DNA of 61,689 nucleotides, taken from assembly GCA_002787235.1 (NCBI GenBank), contig PCWG01000025.1:1-61689 (forward strand), read 5' to 3'. Position numbers and translations under genes: made by a program. Below are positions 1 to 9,912 of the stretch, piece after piece; the stretch's first letter is position 1; every line of letters begins with the position of its first letter. Below the pieces are notes generated by a model. That model saw only the letters and a list, made by a program, of their open reading frames with translations. It had not been told where the DNA came from and did not search any database. The stretch is from Nitrospinae bacterium CG11_big_fil_rev_8_21_14_0_20_45_15. Lineage in GTDB: Bacteria; Nitrospinota; Nitrospinia; Nitrospinales; VA-1.

Positions 1-405
1 CAAGCCGATGGGACCAACGGGACCGATAGGACCTTGCGGACCTGTCAGACCGATGGGTCCGATAGCACCTGTTGCGCCATTGGCACCGTCATTGCCTGCG
101 GGACCCTGCACACCAGTCAAGCCGATGGGACCAACGGGACCTTGTGGACCCGGGGTCAATTCAATGGTATTGATTTGATTTTGAAGATCGGCTATGAGAG
201 CTGCTAAATTAGCATTTTGTTCTTGTAAATCGGTTACTGCTTGTCTCAGTCCTTTATCACTATCCTTGTCGTTGTCTTTTTCACCCTTAGCAAATGCTTG
301 ATTGGCCATCAATGAATGGTTCGTTACAACACCACTCGCTAATTGAACAAATAAAAATAGAAAAACAAAACTCCATACAGGTAATGATTTTCCAGGTAAC
401 GTCAT
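1..405 (-). CDS. Collagen-like secreted protein, truncated by the window edge
   Basis: The reading frame starts at ATG 405 behind a GGGGAG ribosome site and runs off the window, giving 135 residues. It opens with a signal peptide-like hydrophobic stretch (about residues 8-25), followed by a short Lys/Asp-rich linker ([12 protein letters not shown]), a Leu/Asn/Gln-rich probable coiled coil, and then Gly-X-Y triplets such as [13 protein letters not shown] that continue to the edge. Bacterial collagen-like proteins form trimeric surface stalks; that is family knowledge, while the coiled coil as trimerisation element is inferred. The Lys/Asp linker is shared with two other secreted proteins at 28553-29870. 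The C-terminal part is not visible, so attachment and function cannot be judged. Confidence 0.85.
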   Translation of the reverse strand, partial: MTLPGKSLPVWSFVFLFLFVQLASGVVTNHSLMANQAFAKGEKDNDKDSDKGLRQAVTDLQEQNANLAALIADLQNQINTIELTPGPQGPVGPIGLTGVQGPAGNDGANGATGAIGPIGLTGPQGPIGPVGPIGL

Positions 406-750
406 AAAACTCCCCATTCATTTAAAGCCGTTTAACTGCGAAGGATATTTGTGTATTTTAAGATAAAAATTATCCAATTGTAACAAGACTCAACTATTTA
501 ACAATACCCATATTGGGATAATGCAGGATTGTGACAGGATTGTGACTTTTCTGAATTTTCATAGAAAAGTTGTCACGCCATGCCAACTCAAGAAACCGCA
601 ATAATCGGCGGTTCCTCATGAACAATGTCTTTGTGTTTGAAACATTACTTTCGCAACGCTTTCCTGACTTGCTGTGAAGGGCTTGAGGTGGGGCAATTTT
701 TGGCCGATAAGGAAGGATTGATTTTGTATTACTTACTTTGAGACGCGGTC
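406..750. other. Gene-free region between divergent genes, with tandem repeat and hairpins
   Basis: No coding region is seen. It must hold the promoters of the collagen-like gene (leftward) and possibly of the gene at 751, but I find no convincing -35/-10 pair. It contains the 11-base direct repeat CAGGATTGTGA twice in tandem at 524-545, immediately overlapping a hairpin at 542-576 (GTGAC TTTTCT paired to AGAAAA ... GTCAC), and a smaller hairpin at 594-613 (AACCGC/GCGGTT). Confidence 0.5.
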
Positions 751-1524
751 ATGCTGGGAAAAATCATCAAATTTATGGTGTTTGGGTTGGTGCTGTCTCT
801 GGCGGGGGGATACTTTGCCTGGCTTCATTACGAACCCGTTTTGACAAAAAAATGGGAAGAGATTAAGGAGAAAGACCCTGACAAGCACGCTGTGATGGCG
901 GAGGAGCTGGGTGCTTTTCATTTTGAAAAGGCTAAGGCTTTGTACGAAGAAATTGACGCCATGTCTTATGAGGAAGTTTTAGACCTGCGTTACAGGAAAT
1001 TAAACAAGAAAAGGCAGGCTGACAAAAAGTTTCGTATTGAGGAATGGGAGAAAGAGCTGGTGTTGAGGGCTAAAACGAAAGAGGCCCGGGCTGAAATTCA
1101 TCAGAACAAAGCTGATGTTTTGGAAAACTTGAGGACTGAAAGGGAATTCAAAACCGCGCAAGTTTTTTGGGAACGAGCCAGCCCTATGGAAAAGGGGGTG
1201 CTTTTGCGTTTCAACTGTGCGAAATACCTGGAAAAAGAACGATCCAATTCGCAATTGCGATCCCATTCGCCCGATCTCCCATCCGTTTCGGTCCAGTTGG
1301 CACCGCCCCGGGGTCCGAATTTATTGCCATCGGACTATTGCGCCCAACTGATTCCCGATACTCTCGCAAAGGAAGATGTTCTTCGTATCATTGATATTTT
1401 AAAAAAAGAGATGAACTATTTTTATTTTATAGAAATGATGGAAGAAATTGGCATCGCCAAGAGCGATGTGTACAGCTTCGATCTGCAATTGGATCGCATG
1501 TCTTCAGATTTTTCCGACTCGTAG
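751..1524 (+). CDS. Hypothetical protein with N-terminal membrane anchor and coiled coil
   Basis: I do not recognise this 257-residue protein. It begins with one hydrophobic segment (about residues 6-24) that could be an uncleaved anchor, followed by a long, highly charged, Lys/Glu-rich helical region (about 30-160) with coiled-coil character. A Pro/Ser-rich stretch (about 170-195) and a small acidic C-terminal domain follow. The topology suggests a cytoplasmic- or periplasmic-facing anchored coiled-coil protein. It lies 62 bases upstream of a GT-C-like membrane protein on the same strand, so the two may be co-transcribed. A short minus-strand frame inside it is only a shadow. Confidence 0.7.
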   Translation: MLGKIIKFMVFGLVLSLAGGYFAWLHYEPVLTKKWEEIKEKDPDKHAVMAEELGAFHFEKAKALYEEIDAMSYEEVLDLRYRKLNKKRQADKKFRIEEWEKELVLRAKTKEARAEIHQNKADVLENLRTEREFKTAQVFWERASPMEKGVLLRFNCAKYLEKERSNSQLRSHSPDLPSVSVQLAPPRGPNLLPSDYCAQLIPDTLAKEDVLRIIDILKKEMNYFYFIEMMEEIGIAKSDVYSFDLQLDRMSSDFSDS

Positions 1525-1586
1525 AAAAGGTCTTCTTCAAGGGCCATTCTTTGCTGGCATCTGCAACTTTCATTTGCTAGGGTAGC

Positions 1587-2900
1587 ATGCTGAATTTATC
1601 CTTGAAGAATCCACTCATAAGGAATTGTTTCTGCGTGTCAACATTGAATCATCCCAATCCGCTGCATCCTGAATCCGTCCTTGCTGAAACGAATCAAACG
1701 TCACAACAGTGCTGGCATGGTTTTTTTATATTCGTGATCGCTCTGATCACGCGCGGTCTGTATTACTTCCAATATCATGACAATCCCTTTTTTGATCAAT
1801 ACGGTGATTCTGCGGAGTCACGGCACTTCGATCTGGGCGCGCAAAGCTTTGCCAATGGCGATTTTCTGGCCAATGCGCCGGACTATGTGTTCGCACCGCT
1901 TTACAAATACTTTTTAGGGTCGATTTATTGGTTGGCGGGGAGGGACCTGCAAACAGTCTGGGGGGTGCAATTCTTTATGGGTGCGCTCACGGTCCTTCTC
2001 ATTTTTTTGATCTGCAAACAACAGTTCAATATAAGAACTGCCTGGATCGCAGGGCTTGTTTATAATTTTCACGGCCCGGTATTGATGTATGAAGGGGTGA
2101 TTTTACGCGCTTCTTTGATCTCCTTTCTGGGCGTTGTTTCTTTGTACGCATTGATCAGGTTGCCGCAGGAGCCGTCGTTTTTGCGTTTGATTTTGACCGC
2201 TCTCCCGGTGGCTTTATTCATTCAGTGTTCCCCCAATGTTCTGCTGGTTTTTGTTTTTATTCTTATTTTCTATCGACGCTGGTTTCGGAAAGAATATTTA
2301 AAAATCCCCAAACGTCTGGCTTTTCTGGTCTTTCTATTTTGTTTGCCGGCACTGGTGCAGTCTTCTTTTGTGCACGGGAAACCGGTTCTTTTTGAAGGGA
2401 CTGGGGCCACGCTGTTGTTACCGGATCATTCTGTCGAGGGTTCCGGGTGGCTGGATTCTCTTAAAGAGAGTGGTTATTTGTTTTCCAAAAAAGTGTATTT
2501 TTTCTTCAGCTCTTATCAGTTGGAAGACAGTTACGATTTTAAATCGTTTCAGGACTATTCCTTTTTACTGAAAACTCCGTTTTCAAACTTTGGATTATTA
2601 TCCGCTCTTGGTTTGTTTGGTTTTGCTTTGGGGATGCAGGAATTTAAGCGTCATCGCTTGCTGTATGCATACAGTGTGGGGATGTCGCTGGCGGTGATAT
2701 TGATTTTTATATCAGCGCGCTACAGGGTGCCAGTGGTTCCCTTTTTCGCCATTTGGGCGGGATTTGCTCTGGATCGTCTGGCGACCTGGCATGAGAGCAG
2801 AAAGTACTATAAATCCGGAGTCGTTGTGGTTCTCATTGCGGCTTTGTTTACCTTCCTCAATTCTCCCGATCTGATCCCCGACTTGATTGCAAAGCCGTAG
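1587..2900 (+). CDS. Polytopic membrane protein, GT-C/PMT-type glycosyltransferase-like
   Basis: This 437-residue protein has many hydrophobic helices from about residue 45 to the C terminus. The first extracytoplasmic loop after the first helix carries acidic motifs (DQYGDSAESRHFD) and is followed by an APLYKYFLG segment, the arrangement seen in lipid-linked-sugar glycosyltransferases of the GT-C fold (ArnT/PMT/mannosyltransferase superfamily), where a loop-1 Asp is catalytic. Such enzymes transfer sugar from a polyprenyl-phosphate donor on the periplasmic side. The match is at fold level only and the acceptor is unknown. The ATG at 1587 has no strong ribosome site. The N-terminal 40 residues are polar and could be extra, with a later start possible. 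Confidence 0.65.
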   Translation: MLNLSLKNPLIRNCFCVSTLNHPNPLHPESVLAETNQTSQQCWHGFFIFVIALITRGLYYFQYHDNPFFDQYGDSAESRHFDLGAQSFANGDFLANAPDYVFAPLYKYFLGSIYWLAGRDLQTVWGVQFFMGALTVLLIFLICKQQFNIRTAWIAGLVYNFHGPVLMYEGVILRASLISFLGVVSLYALIRLPQEPSFLRLILTALPVALFIQCSPNVLLVFVFILIFYRRWFRKEYLKIPKRLAFLVFLFCLPALVQSSFVHGKPVLFEGTGATLLLPDHSVEGSGWLDSLKESGYLFSKKVYFFFSSYQLEDSYDFKSFQDYSFLLKTPFSNFGLLSALGLFGFALGMQEFKRHRLLYAYSVGMSLAVILIFISARYRVPVVPFFAIWAGFALDRLATWHESRKYYKSGVVVVLIAALFTFLNSPDLIPDLIAKP

Positions 2901-2956
2901 CAAACGCTTCGTATTTAATGGAACAGCCATTCTCAGTATTTTTTTGATGGGATGAT

Positions 2957-2987
2957 AAAAAAAGCCCCGATCCGAAGACCGGGGCTT
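2957..2987 (-). terminator. Intrinsic terminator of groEL
   Basis: Stem AAGCCCCG/CGGGGCTT at 2962-2987 lies 28 bases past the groEL stop; read on the minus strand it is followed by a run of seven T. It could also stop transcription from the convergent gene at 1587, because the other side is AT-rich. Confidence 0.85.
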
Positions 2988-3015
2988 AAAATAATACTAC
3001 AGGGAGGCGTGAAGC

Positions 3016-4698
<1,683 letters not shown>

Positions 4699-4744
4699 TT
4701 AGAAATTAAATAGTTAACGTAGTTGTTTGAGACAGTTGCAGAGC

Positions 4745-5035
4745 TTATTTCTCTACTATGCCTAGAATATCGTCTTCTCGCATCAGGAGGTAATCTTCGC
4801 CATCTACCTTGATTTCTGTTCCGCCGTATTTGCTGTAAAGCACTTTGTCGCCAACTTTTACTTCGAGTGCTATGGCCTTGCCATCATCGCCGATTTTTCC
4901 CTTGCCAACTGCTTTTACGCGACCCTCAATAGGACGCTCTTTGGCTGAGTCTGGAATAATGATTCCGCCTTTGCGGACTTCGCTCTCCAAAATGGGTTGT
5001 ACTAAAATTCGGTCATGAAGTGGTCTGATTTTCAT
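4745..5035 (-). CDS. groES: GroES 10-kDa co-chaperonin
   Basis: The 96-residue protein is the usual length for the GroEL lid. It shows [12 protein letters not shown] at the N terminus, the mobile loop [11 protein letters not shown] (about residues 23-33) that contacts GroEL, and the conserved C-terminal [16 protein letters not shown] 5035 is preceded by AGGGAG. The leader between promoter and start is long (about 180 bases) and holds a hairpin at 5098-5133. Expression is predicted to be under HrcA through the CIRCE element at 5194-5220. Confidence 0.98.
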   Translation of the reverse strand: MKIRPLHDRILVQPILESEVRKGGIIIPDSAKERPIEGRVKAVGKGKIGDDGKAIALEVKVGDKVLYSKYGGTEIKVDGEDYLLMREDDILGIVEK

Positions 5036-5097
5036 AAATTCTCCCTTAAATAGTGTTAAAATCAGTTATTAAGTTATTAAATGATGCATAAAATTTT

Positions 5098-5133
5098 AAA
5101 AGCTTCCCTTCGAACAACCGGAAGGAAACTTTT
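5098..5133 (-). promoter_or_regulatory. Hairpin in the groES leader
   Basis: On the minus strand AAAAG-TTTCCTTC pairs with GAAGGGAA-GCTTTT around a loop of about nine bases, with one mismatch or bulge. It is followed by an AT stretch rather than a pure T run. It sits between the CIRCE promoter and groES. A thermosensor, attenuator or stability element is possible, but none is demonstrated. Confidence 0.45.
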
Positions 5134-5193
5134 ATTTCAAAATGATTGATGTCATGAATTAGTCATTTCCCCCTAACGAGGGAAAATCTGTGT

Positions 5194-5220
5194 CTAGCAC
5201 TCGCACTGAGGAAGTGCTAG
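5194..5220 (-). promoter_or_regulatory. CIRCE operator (HrcA binding site)
   Basis: CTAGCACTC and AAGTGCTAG are separated by exactly nine bases (GCACTGAGG). The CIRCE consensus is TTAGCACTC-N9-GAGTGCTAA, so each arm has one or two deviations but spacing and core are conserved. The element lies just downstream of the predicted -10, where HrcA binding blocks groESL transcription. hrcA itself is not in the window. Confidence 0.92.
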
Positions 5221-5221
5221 T

Positions 5222-5249
5222 TTAATAATACTTAGATTTTGAAAAGCAA
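5222..5249 (-). promoter_or_regulatory. Predicted sigma-70 promoter of groES-groEL
   Basis: Minus strand: -35 TTGCTT (5249-5244), 16-base spacer, -10 TATTAA (5227-5222). The CIRCE operator follows directly, covering the expected start of transcription. The match is moderate; its position against CIRCE supports it. Confidence 0.55.
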
Positions 5250-5283
5250 GGTCTGCCCACAATTTTTTTGGATTTTTTTTATA

Positions 5284-5685
5284 ATGACTACAAAACCCAC
5301 GCAGGAAATCGAAGTTTTCCCCAATCCTTATCCGGACAGGGAGTATGAAATTGAAATGGAGTGTCCCGAGTTCACCTGTCTTTGTCCCAAAACAGGGCAA
5401 CCTGATTTTGCGGTTTTGAACTTGACCTATATCCCAGGACCTCTCTGTATTGAATTGAAAGCATTAAAGTTATACCTCTGGTCTTACCGTGATCAGGGAG
5501 CGTTTCATGAGAAAGTCGTCAACCAGATACTGGATCATCTGGTCGCGGCCTGCGATCCTGTCTGGATGCAGTTGTCGGGCGAATTCAACGTAAGAGGTGG
5601 GATTCGTACCACGATTACTGTGGAATACGATATGGAAGAAAAAGACGATTTACCGCGCAAGCCTCAAAATAAAAAAATCAATTGA
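5284..5685 (+). CDS. queF: QueF, NADPH-dependent preQ0 reductase
   Basis: QueF reduces 7-cyano-7-deazaguanine to preQ1 in queuosine tRNA modification. The protein has the short, unimodular type length (133 residues). The thioimide-forming Cys lies in LCPKTGQPDF and the substrate-binding Glu in CIELKALKLYLWSYRD, followed by the conserved HE pair. I chose ATG 5284 (MTTKPTQEIEVFPNP); an upstream TTG at 5239 would add 15 hydrophobic residues unlike the family and overlap the groES promoter region. There is no good ribosome site. The gene is divergent from groES and is followed 15 bases later by a YkgJ-type gene on the same strand. No other queuosine gene is nearby. Confidence 0.93.
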   Translation: MTTKPTQEIEVFPNPYPDREYEIEMECPEFTCLCPKTGQPDFAVLNLTYIPGPLCIELKALKLYLWSYRDQGAFHEKVVNQILDHLVAACDPVWMQLSGEFNVRGGIRTTITVEYDMEEKDDLPRKPQNKKIN

Positions 5686-5700
5686 ACGAGACTGAGAGCC

Positions 5701-6042
5701 ATGTTGATTCGCAAGGGAGAATGTCACGGATGCGGGGAATGTTGTGAGACGGTAAATATTACCGTGGTTCGCGATGTGACCTTGCGGCAACATGGGAATC
5801 GGGAAGAGTTGGAACGTTATCTGAAATACAGGGGCATTCGGGTGGTGGGAGAGGATCGTGAAAATAACTATCTTTTCTACGCGATGGATGTGCCCTGTTC
5901 GCAATTGAATGCTGACAAGACCTGCAAAGTCCACGGAACTCCAGAAAAACCCCTCCTCTGTCTGAAATACCCCACCGCTCCAGATGATATAAAAGCTTGC
6001 GGATATTACTTTGAAAAAGAAGGTTCTTTCCTGAAGAAGTAG
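5701..6042 (+). CDS. YkgJ-type cysteine cluster protein (putative metal-binding)
   Basis: This 113-residue protein has the N-terminal pattern CHGCGECC and later Cys at PCSQL, TCKVHGTP and LLCLKYP, which together define the YkgJ/UPF0153 family, thought to chelate zinc or an iron-sulfur cluster. The function in the cell is not known. It lies 15 bases after queF and is likely co-transcribed. It is convergent with the helicase gene and separated from it by a GC-rich hairpin. Confidence 0.8.
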   Translation: MLIRKGECHGCGECCETVNITVVRDVTLRQHGNREELERYLKYRGIRVVGEDRENNYLFYAMDVPCSQLNADKTCKVHGTPEKPLLCLKYPTAPDDIKACGYYFEKEGSFLKK

Positions 6043-6109
6043 GATGTTCGGGTATTTGCCATTTTTCATGGCACTGCACGGGAAGGGATCTAATCAGAGG
6101 ATGCCCATT

Positions 6110-6141
6110 GGGCGGGGTTGCTATTTTGAGCTTCCCCGCCC
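6110..6141. terminator. GC-rich hairpin between convergent genes, probable bidirectional terminator
   Basis: GGGCGGGG (6110-6117) pairs perfectly with CCCCGCCC (6134-6141), with an inner GCT/AGC pair. It sits between the ends of the YkgJ-type gene and the helicase. Only short T stretches flank it. Confidence 0.6.
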
Positions 6142-6159
6142 GCAAGGTTTTAACGTGTT

Positions 6160-7521
6160 TTAACGAGCCGTTCGTGCGCGTCGTCGTTGCATTCCTGCGC
6201 CCGCTGGCTTCGGGCCACCAGCCGTATGACTTCGGCCTTGAATGGGGCGTCGGCTTTTGGCTTTTGAAAAGCGCGAAGAGGGGCCACTTTTAGACCGGTA
6301 ACCGTCTTTTCTAGCATCTCCACCGTCTCCGGAAACGCGTTTGTTCGCAACCGAAATGGAGTGGAAAGGATGGCTCGTGTCCACGGGGACAGAACGATTG
6401 ATGGTGCGCTCTATCCTTTTGAGATAAGGGCGTTCCCCAGCATCACAAAAGGAAATAGCAGATCCTTTGGCTCCTGCGCGTGCGGTTCGGCCTATTCTGT
6501 GTACGTAGCTTTCAGGCTCTTTCGGCAACTCAAAGTTGATGACATGTGAGATGCTGTCCACATCGAGACCGCGTGAAGCAACGTCGGTTGCTACCAGGAC
6601 GCGAACTTTTCCCGATTTGAATTTTTTCAAAGCCGCCATTCGTGCCGCTTGTGATTTGTTTCCGTGAATGGCTTCCGTGAAGATCCGTTTCTTTGTCAGC
6701 TCCTTGGCAAGGTTGTTTGCGCCGTGCTTGGTGCGTGCAAATACAAGAACGCGGTGCAGAGCCTCGTTTTCCAAGAGGGAATGTAAAAGCGCACTTTTAT
6801 TTTCCCGATCCACGTACAGGATACGCTGATCAATATTTTCCACCGTGCTGGAAGGCGGAGAGACTGCAATTTTAATGGGATCTTTCAAAAATTTCTGCGT
6901 CAGTTCCAGAATCTCCTTGGGCAGGGTCGCGGAAAAGAGCAGGCCTTGCGGGCGATTGGGTATGGTTGCATAAATCTTTTTGATGTCGGGAAGAAATCCA
7001 CGATCGAGCATTTGATCGGCTTCGTCCAGAACAAACATTTCAACGCGGTCCATGGAAATGTGTCCCTGCTCGAAAAGATCGAGCAAACGTCCCGGTGTCG
7101 CAACTAAAATATCCGTTCCTTTAGATAAGGAGCGGATTTGCAACATGGGACTGGCACCTCCAAAAATGGTGGTGTGATTGAGTTTCAGGTAACGTCCATA
7201 AACGCGAAAACTGTCACTGATTTGTACGGCAAGTTCGCGTGTGGGGGTCAGAATGAGTGCTCGTGGACTTTTACGTCGACTCGGAACGGGGTTGTTCGCA
7301 AGGCGTTGCAAAATCGGCAAAGCAAAAGCGGCTGTTTTTCCTGTTCCTGTCTGGGCGGAGGCCAATATGTCACGGCCTTCAATAATTTTTGGGATTGCTT
7401 GCGCCTGAATAGGGGTGGGATTGGCGTACTTCTCATCTTGTATTGCATGTAAAAGAGGTGCGATGAGATTGAGACCTTCCCAGCCTTCGCAAGGGATAAC
7501 ACTGGTTGATTCGATTAGCAT
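6160..7521 (-). CDS. DEAD-box ATP-dependent RNA helicase
   Basis: The 453-residue protein contains the ordered helicase motifs: Q-motif region PTPIQAQAIP, Walker A AQTGTGKT, PTRELA, DEADQML, FSATLPK, and HRIGRTARAG. A basic, Ser/Arg-rich tail of about 60 residues follows and may hold RNA nonspecifically. It belongs to the RhlE/DeaD group and would unwind structured RNA in ribosome assembly or mRNA decay. I chose ATG 7521 (MLIESTSV) because AAGGA lies six bases upstream; the longer open frame to 7623 is not needed. Upstream is a long gene-free stretch with several hairpins that may form a leader, as is known for cold-shock helicases of this type. Confidence 0.95.
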   Translation of the reverse strand: MLIESTSVIPCEGWEGLNLIAPLLHAIQDEKYANPTPIQAQAIPKIIEGRDILASAQTGTGKTAAFALPILQRLANNPVPSRRKSPRALILTPTRELAVQISDSFRVYGRYLKLNHTTIFGGASPMLQIRSLSKGTDILVATPGRLLDLFEQGHISMDRVEMFVLDEADQMLDRGFLPDIKKIYATIPNRPQGLLFSATLPKEILELTQKFLKDPIKIAVSPPSSTVENIDQRILYVDRENKSALLHSLLENEALHRVLVFARTKHGANNLAKELTKKRIFTEAIHGNKSQAARMAALKKFKSGKVRVLVATDVASRGLDVDSISHVINFELPKEPESYVHRIGRTARAGAKGSAISFCDAGERPYLKRIERTINRSVPVDTSHPFHSISVANKRVSGDGGDARKDGYRSKSGPSSRFSKAKSRRPIQGRSHTAGGPKPAGAGMQRRRARTAR

Positions 7522-8284
7522 AATTTCCTTAGTTTTAAAAATGGATAAGCGAAAAAATGGATAGAAGGCTCCTGAACTTCCGTCACTAAGGAAACCTTGC
7601 AAATAATTTTTTATCTGGTTCACCCGCTAAACAAACGGGTGTGAATAGGCCAGCTTTTTTAAGAAAGCTTGTTCTTAAAAAATGCCGAAAATTTTCTCTA
7701 TTTTCTACAGGCATTGCCTGCGGGGCCTGCCCCTCCGTAATGGAGGTATGAATAGGCCGACCTTGTATAGAGAGAACGATTGCCCTTTATAATCCAGGGA
7801 ATCCTTCTATTTCCAGCAGGTTTTACTACCTGCATTGGCCCGTAACGTTTTATTTTCTAAAATCGTGTGTATCTTCTGGGAGCCAGTAAAGGAGGGAATA
7901 TTCAAAAAGTAGGGTTATTGATCAACCCAAGGCGATTCAACTCAAATAATAAACCATTACCATTTCATCAACATTAATATTTCCATGAATCATTGGTGTG
8001 AAAATGATTTGTGGAATGAGTCTTCAAATATAACTCATTGATATTGTGTTTGGCAACAATAAAATTACATGACCCCTCATTAAATTGATCTAAAGTGATT
8101 GTGCTCCCGTTTTTAAATGAAGAGGAGGGCTCTTTGTTCCTTGTCTTAATCGGGCTTCCCCAATATAATGCCTGCAGGGATGTCTCTCTAAATTCAGAAA
8201 ACTCACCTCAGAAATGTTTCTCTTTGGCGTTATGAGAGGGATTCGTAGTTTTTTATCACTCTGGTTGTAACTATTGGAATCTTT
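7522..8284. other. 763-base gene-free region with clustered hairpins
   Basis: No credible coding frame exists on either strand. Between 7621 and 7746 there are consecutive stems: CACCCG/CGGGTG (7621-7641), an 11-pair perfect stem TTTTTTAAGAA/TTCTTAAAAAA (7655-7682), CAGGC/GCCTG (7708-7720), GGGG/CCCC (7722-7733) and CCTCC/GGAGG (7732-7746, mutually exclusive with the previous one at its edge). The 14-mer GGTrTGAATAGGCC occurs twice (7639-7652 and 7745-7758), each time right after a stem. A further six-pair hairpin GCAGGT/ACCTGC lies at 7816-7833. The remainder (7834-8284) is AT-rich and featureless to me. Confidence 0.6.
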
Positions 8285-8941
8285 ATGTTTTTTACGTTCA
8301 AAAAAAAGTTAAAAACTATTTTTCTTACGGGAATGCTGATCACGCTTCCGATTGCCCTCACCCTGTTCATCCTCAAGTTTTTGTTTCGGAACCTGGACGC
8401 GCTTTCTCCTACCTTCACTCAATTGTTGATTCAAATGGGTGCGCCTATTCCTGAAGGTTACAGGATTCCCTTTCTTGGCGTGTTCATGACACTGTTCATC
8501 ATTTTCCTCATCGGGGTATTTGTTAATAATATTTTTGGCAAACAATTGGTGTTGCTGGGGGAAACGATTGTTCAAAAAATCCCTTTTTTCAGGCGTATCT
8601 ATTCCGGTTCCAAACAGATTGTTTCCTCTTTTACTTCGGTGGATACGAAATCGTTCAATCAGGTGGTCTTGATTGAATTCCCGCGCCGGGGCGTTTACGC
8701 ACTGGGATTTGTCACCAGCGAAACCAGGGGAGAAATTCAGAAAAAAACAGCGGACAATGTCTTGAATGTTTTTGTTCCAACGACGCCCAATCCCACTTCT
8801 GGATTCCTTATATTCTCTCCAGCGGAAGAGTTGTTACCGTTGATGATGACGATTGAGGAGGGTGTGAAATACGTCATATCGGGTGGAATTGTTGACCCGA
8901 TTGCCACTAAAGAATTCCTCAAGAAGCAGGATGCGAATTGA
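8285..8941 (+). CDS. DUF502 family membrane protein (first copy)
   Basis: The 218-residue protein has two hydrophobic segments (about 13-32 and 66-88) and a soluble C-terminal domain with the DUF502 signatures IPFFRRIYSGSKQ and NVFVPTTPNPTSGFL. The family is widespread in bacteria and of unknown function; plant relatives (LCV/COV) act in trafficking. ATG 8285 has no clear ribosome site. It overlaps the next gene by the four bases TTGA, so translation is probably coupled. A second paralogue lies at 41832-42494. Confidence 0.85.
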   Translation: MFFTFKKKLKTIFLTGMLITLPIALTLFILKFLFRNLDALSPTFTQLLIQMGAPIPEGYRIPFLGVFMTLFIIFLIGVFVNNIFGKQLVLLGETIVQKIPFFRRIYSGSKQIVSSFTSVDTKSFNQVVLIEFPRRGVYALGFVTSETRGEIQKKTADNVLNVFVPTTPNPTSGFLIFSPAEELLPLMMTIEEGVKYVISGGIVDPIATKEFLKKQDAN

Positions 8942-9612
8942 TTTCGGAATCTCAAATTCTGTTCATCGACAATCATCTCATCGCTGTACACAAGCCGGTG
9001 GGTTTGCTGGTGCAAGGGGACTCTTCCGGCGATCCTTCTTTATTTGAGATGACGAAGGAGTGGCTCAAATTCAAGTTCAACAAACCGGGTGAGGTTTATC
9101 TGGGGTTGTTGCATCGTCTGGATCGACCCGTGTCTGGAGTGGTTCTTTTTGCGCGTACTTCGAAAGCGGCGTCACGCCTCTCACTTCAATTCCGCGAACA
9201 CAGCATTTGCAAAATTTATAAGGCGGTCGTCCATGGCAAGTTGTGGCCGGAGTCGGGCAAGCTTGAGCATTATTTAAGAAAAGAACGAAGTTTGAAGGCG
9301 ACGGTTTTTCCCAATCCCGCGCCGGATGCAAAACGGGCAGAACTTTCATACCGCACTCTGGAAATTCTGAACAAGGCGAGCATTGTTGAGATCGAATTGC
9401 AGACCGGACGTTTTCATCAAATCCGTGCGCAACTGTCTTTTTCAGGCTGCCCCATTCTGGGAGACATCAAATACCGCTCTACCGTTACTTTGCCGGATAA
9501 TGGAATTGCCCTGTTCGCGCATCGCCTGGAGTTTGCCCACCCTGTCACAGGTGAAACCATTCGAATTGTCGCAAAAGCCCCTCAGGGCTGGCCTTTTAAG
9601 GTTCTCAGCTAA
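8938..9612 (+). CDS. RluA-family RNA pseudouridine synthase
   Basis: The enzyme isomerises uridine to pseudouridine in rRNA or tRNA. The catalytic Asp is in HRLDRPVSGVVLFAR, and the family's later blocks RFHQIRAQL and LFAHRLEFAHPVT are present. There is no N-terminal S4 domain, so it resembles the short RluA/TruC type at 224 residues. The start must be a non-ATG codon: TTG 8938 overlaps the preceding stop as TTGA, while the first ATG would remove the conserved VHKPVG block. The uridine target cannot be assigned. Confidence 0.88.
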   Translation: MISESQILFIDNHLIAVHKPVGLLVQGDSSGDPSLFEMTKEWLKFKFNKPGEVYLGLLHRLDRPVSGVVLFARTSKAASRLSLQFREHSICKIYKAVVHGKLWPESGKLEHYLRKERSLKATVFPNPAPDAKRAELSYRTLEILNKASIVEIELQTGRFHQIRAQLSFSGCPILGDIKYRSTVTLPDNGIALFAHRLEFAHPVTGETIRIVAKAPQGWPFKVLS

Positions 9613-9912
9613 AGCACGGTCCTTTTTTGAGGATATGTTGCGTAGAGGCCGCTTGATATTTTTCAGATGAGGTTCTTCTCATTTTGAGCACCGGGCTATA
9701 CATTTGCAGGTGAATGCCTTAGAATAATTAAATGGAGTAATCAGGTCGTTCAGGTGAAATTTTCGATGCGGCGAATTTGACAGTTTTCCTCAAGTTTCCG
9801 CCGCTTTATGTCGAAAAAATAGTATCACGCTGGTTCTCTCCATTCATTTTCTACAAGGAGGGGAATATGCGTTCTAATTCCTCCAGACTAATTTGAAAAA
9901 GAGTTTTACCGA
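9613..9912. other. Gene-free region with a short, well-started leader frame
   Basis: No gene of normal size is seen. Near the right end, AAGGAGGGG precedes ATG 9867, which opens a nine-codon frame ending at TGA 9896, 16 bases before the glycosyltransferase start. The rest shows no convincing promoter. Confidence 0.4.
9867..9896 (+). CDS. Possible nine-residue leader peptide
   Basis: ATG 9867 follows a strong ribosome site (AAGGAGGGG, three bases away) and encodes MRSNSSRLI before TGA. The downstream glycosyltransferase start at 9913 has only AAGAG. It may load ribosomes for the next gene or be chance. Confidence 0.3.
   Translation: MRSNSSRLI

Noticed and set aside
1-170. Repeated short units at the window start, considered as a CRISPR-like or tandem array
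   Set aside because: Read on the minus strand they are Gly-X-Y codons of a continuous reading frame with start and ribosome site.
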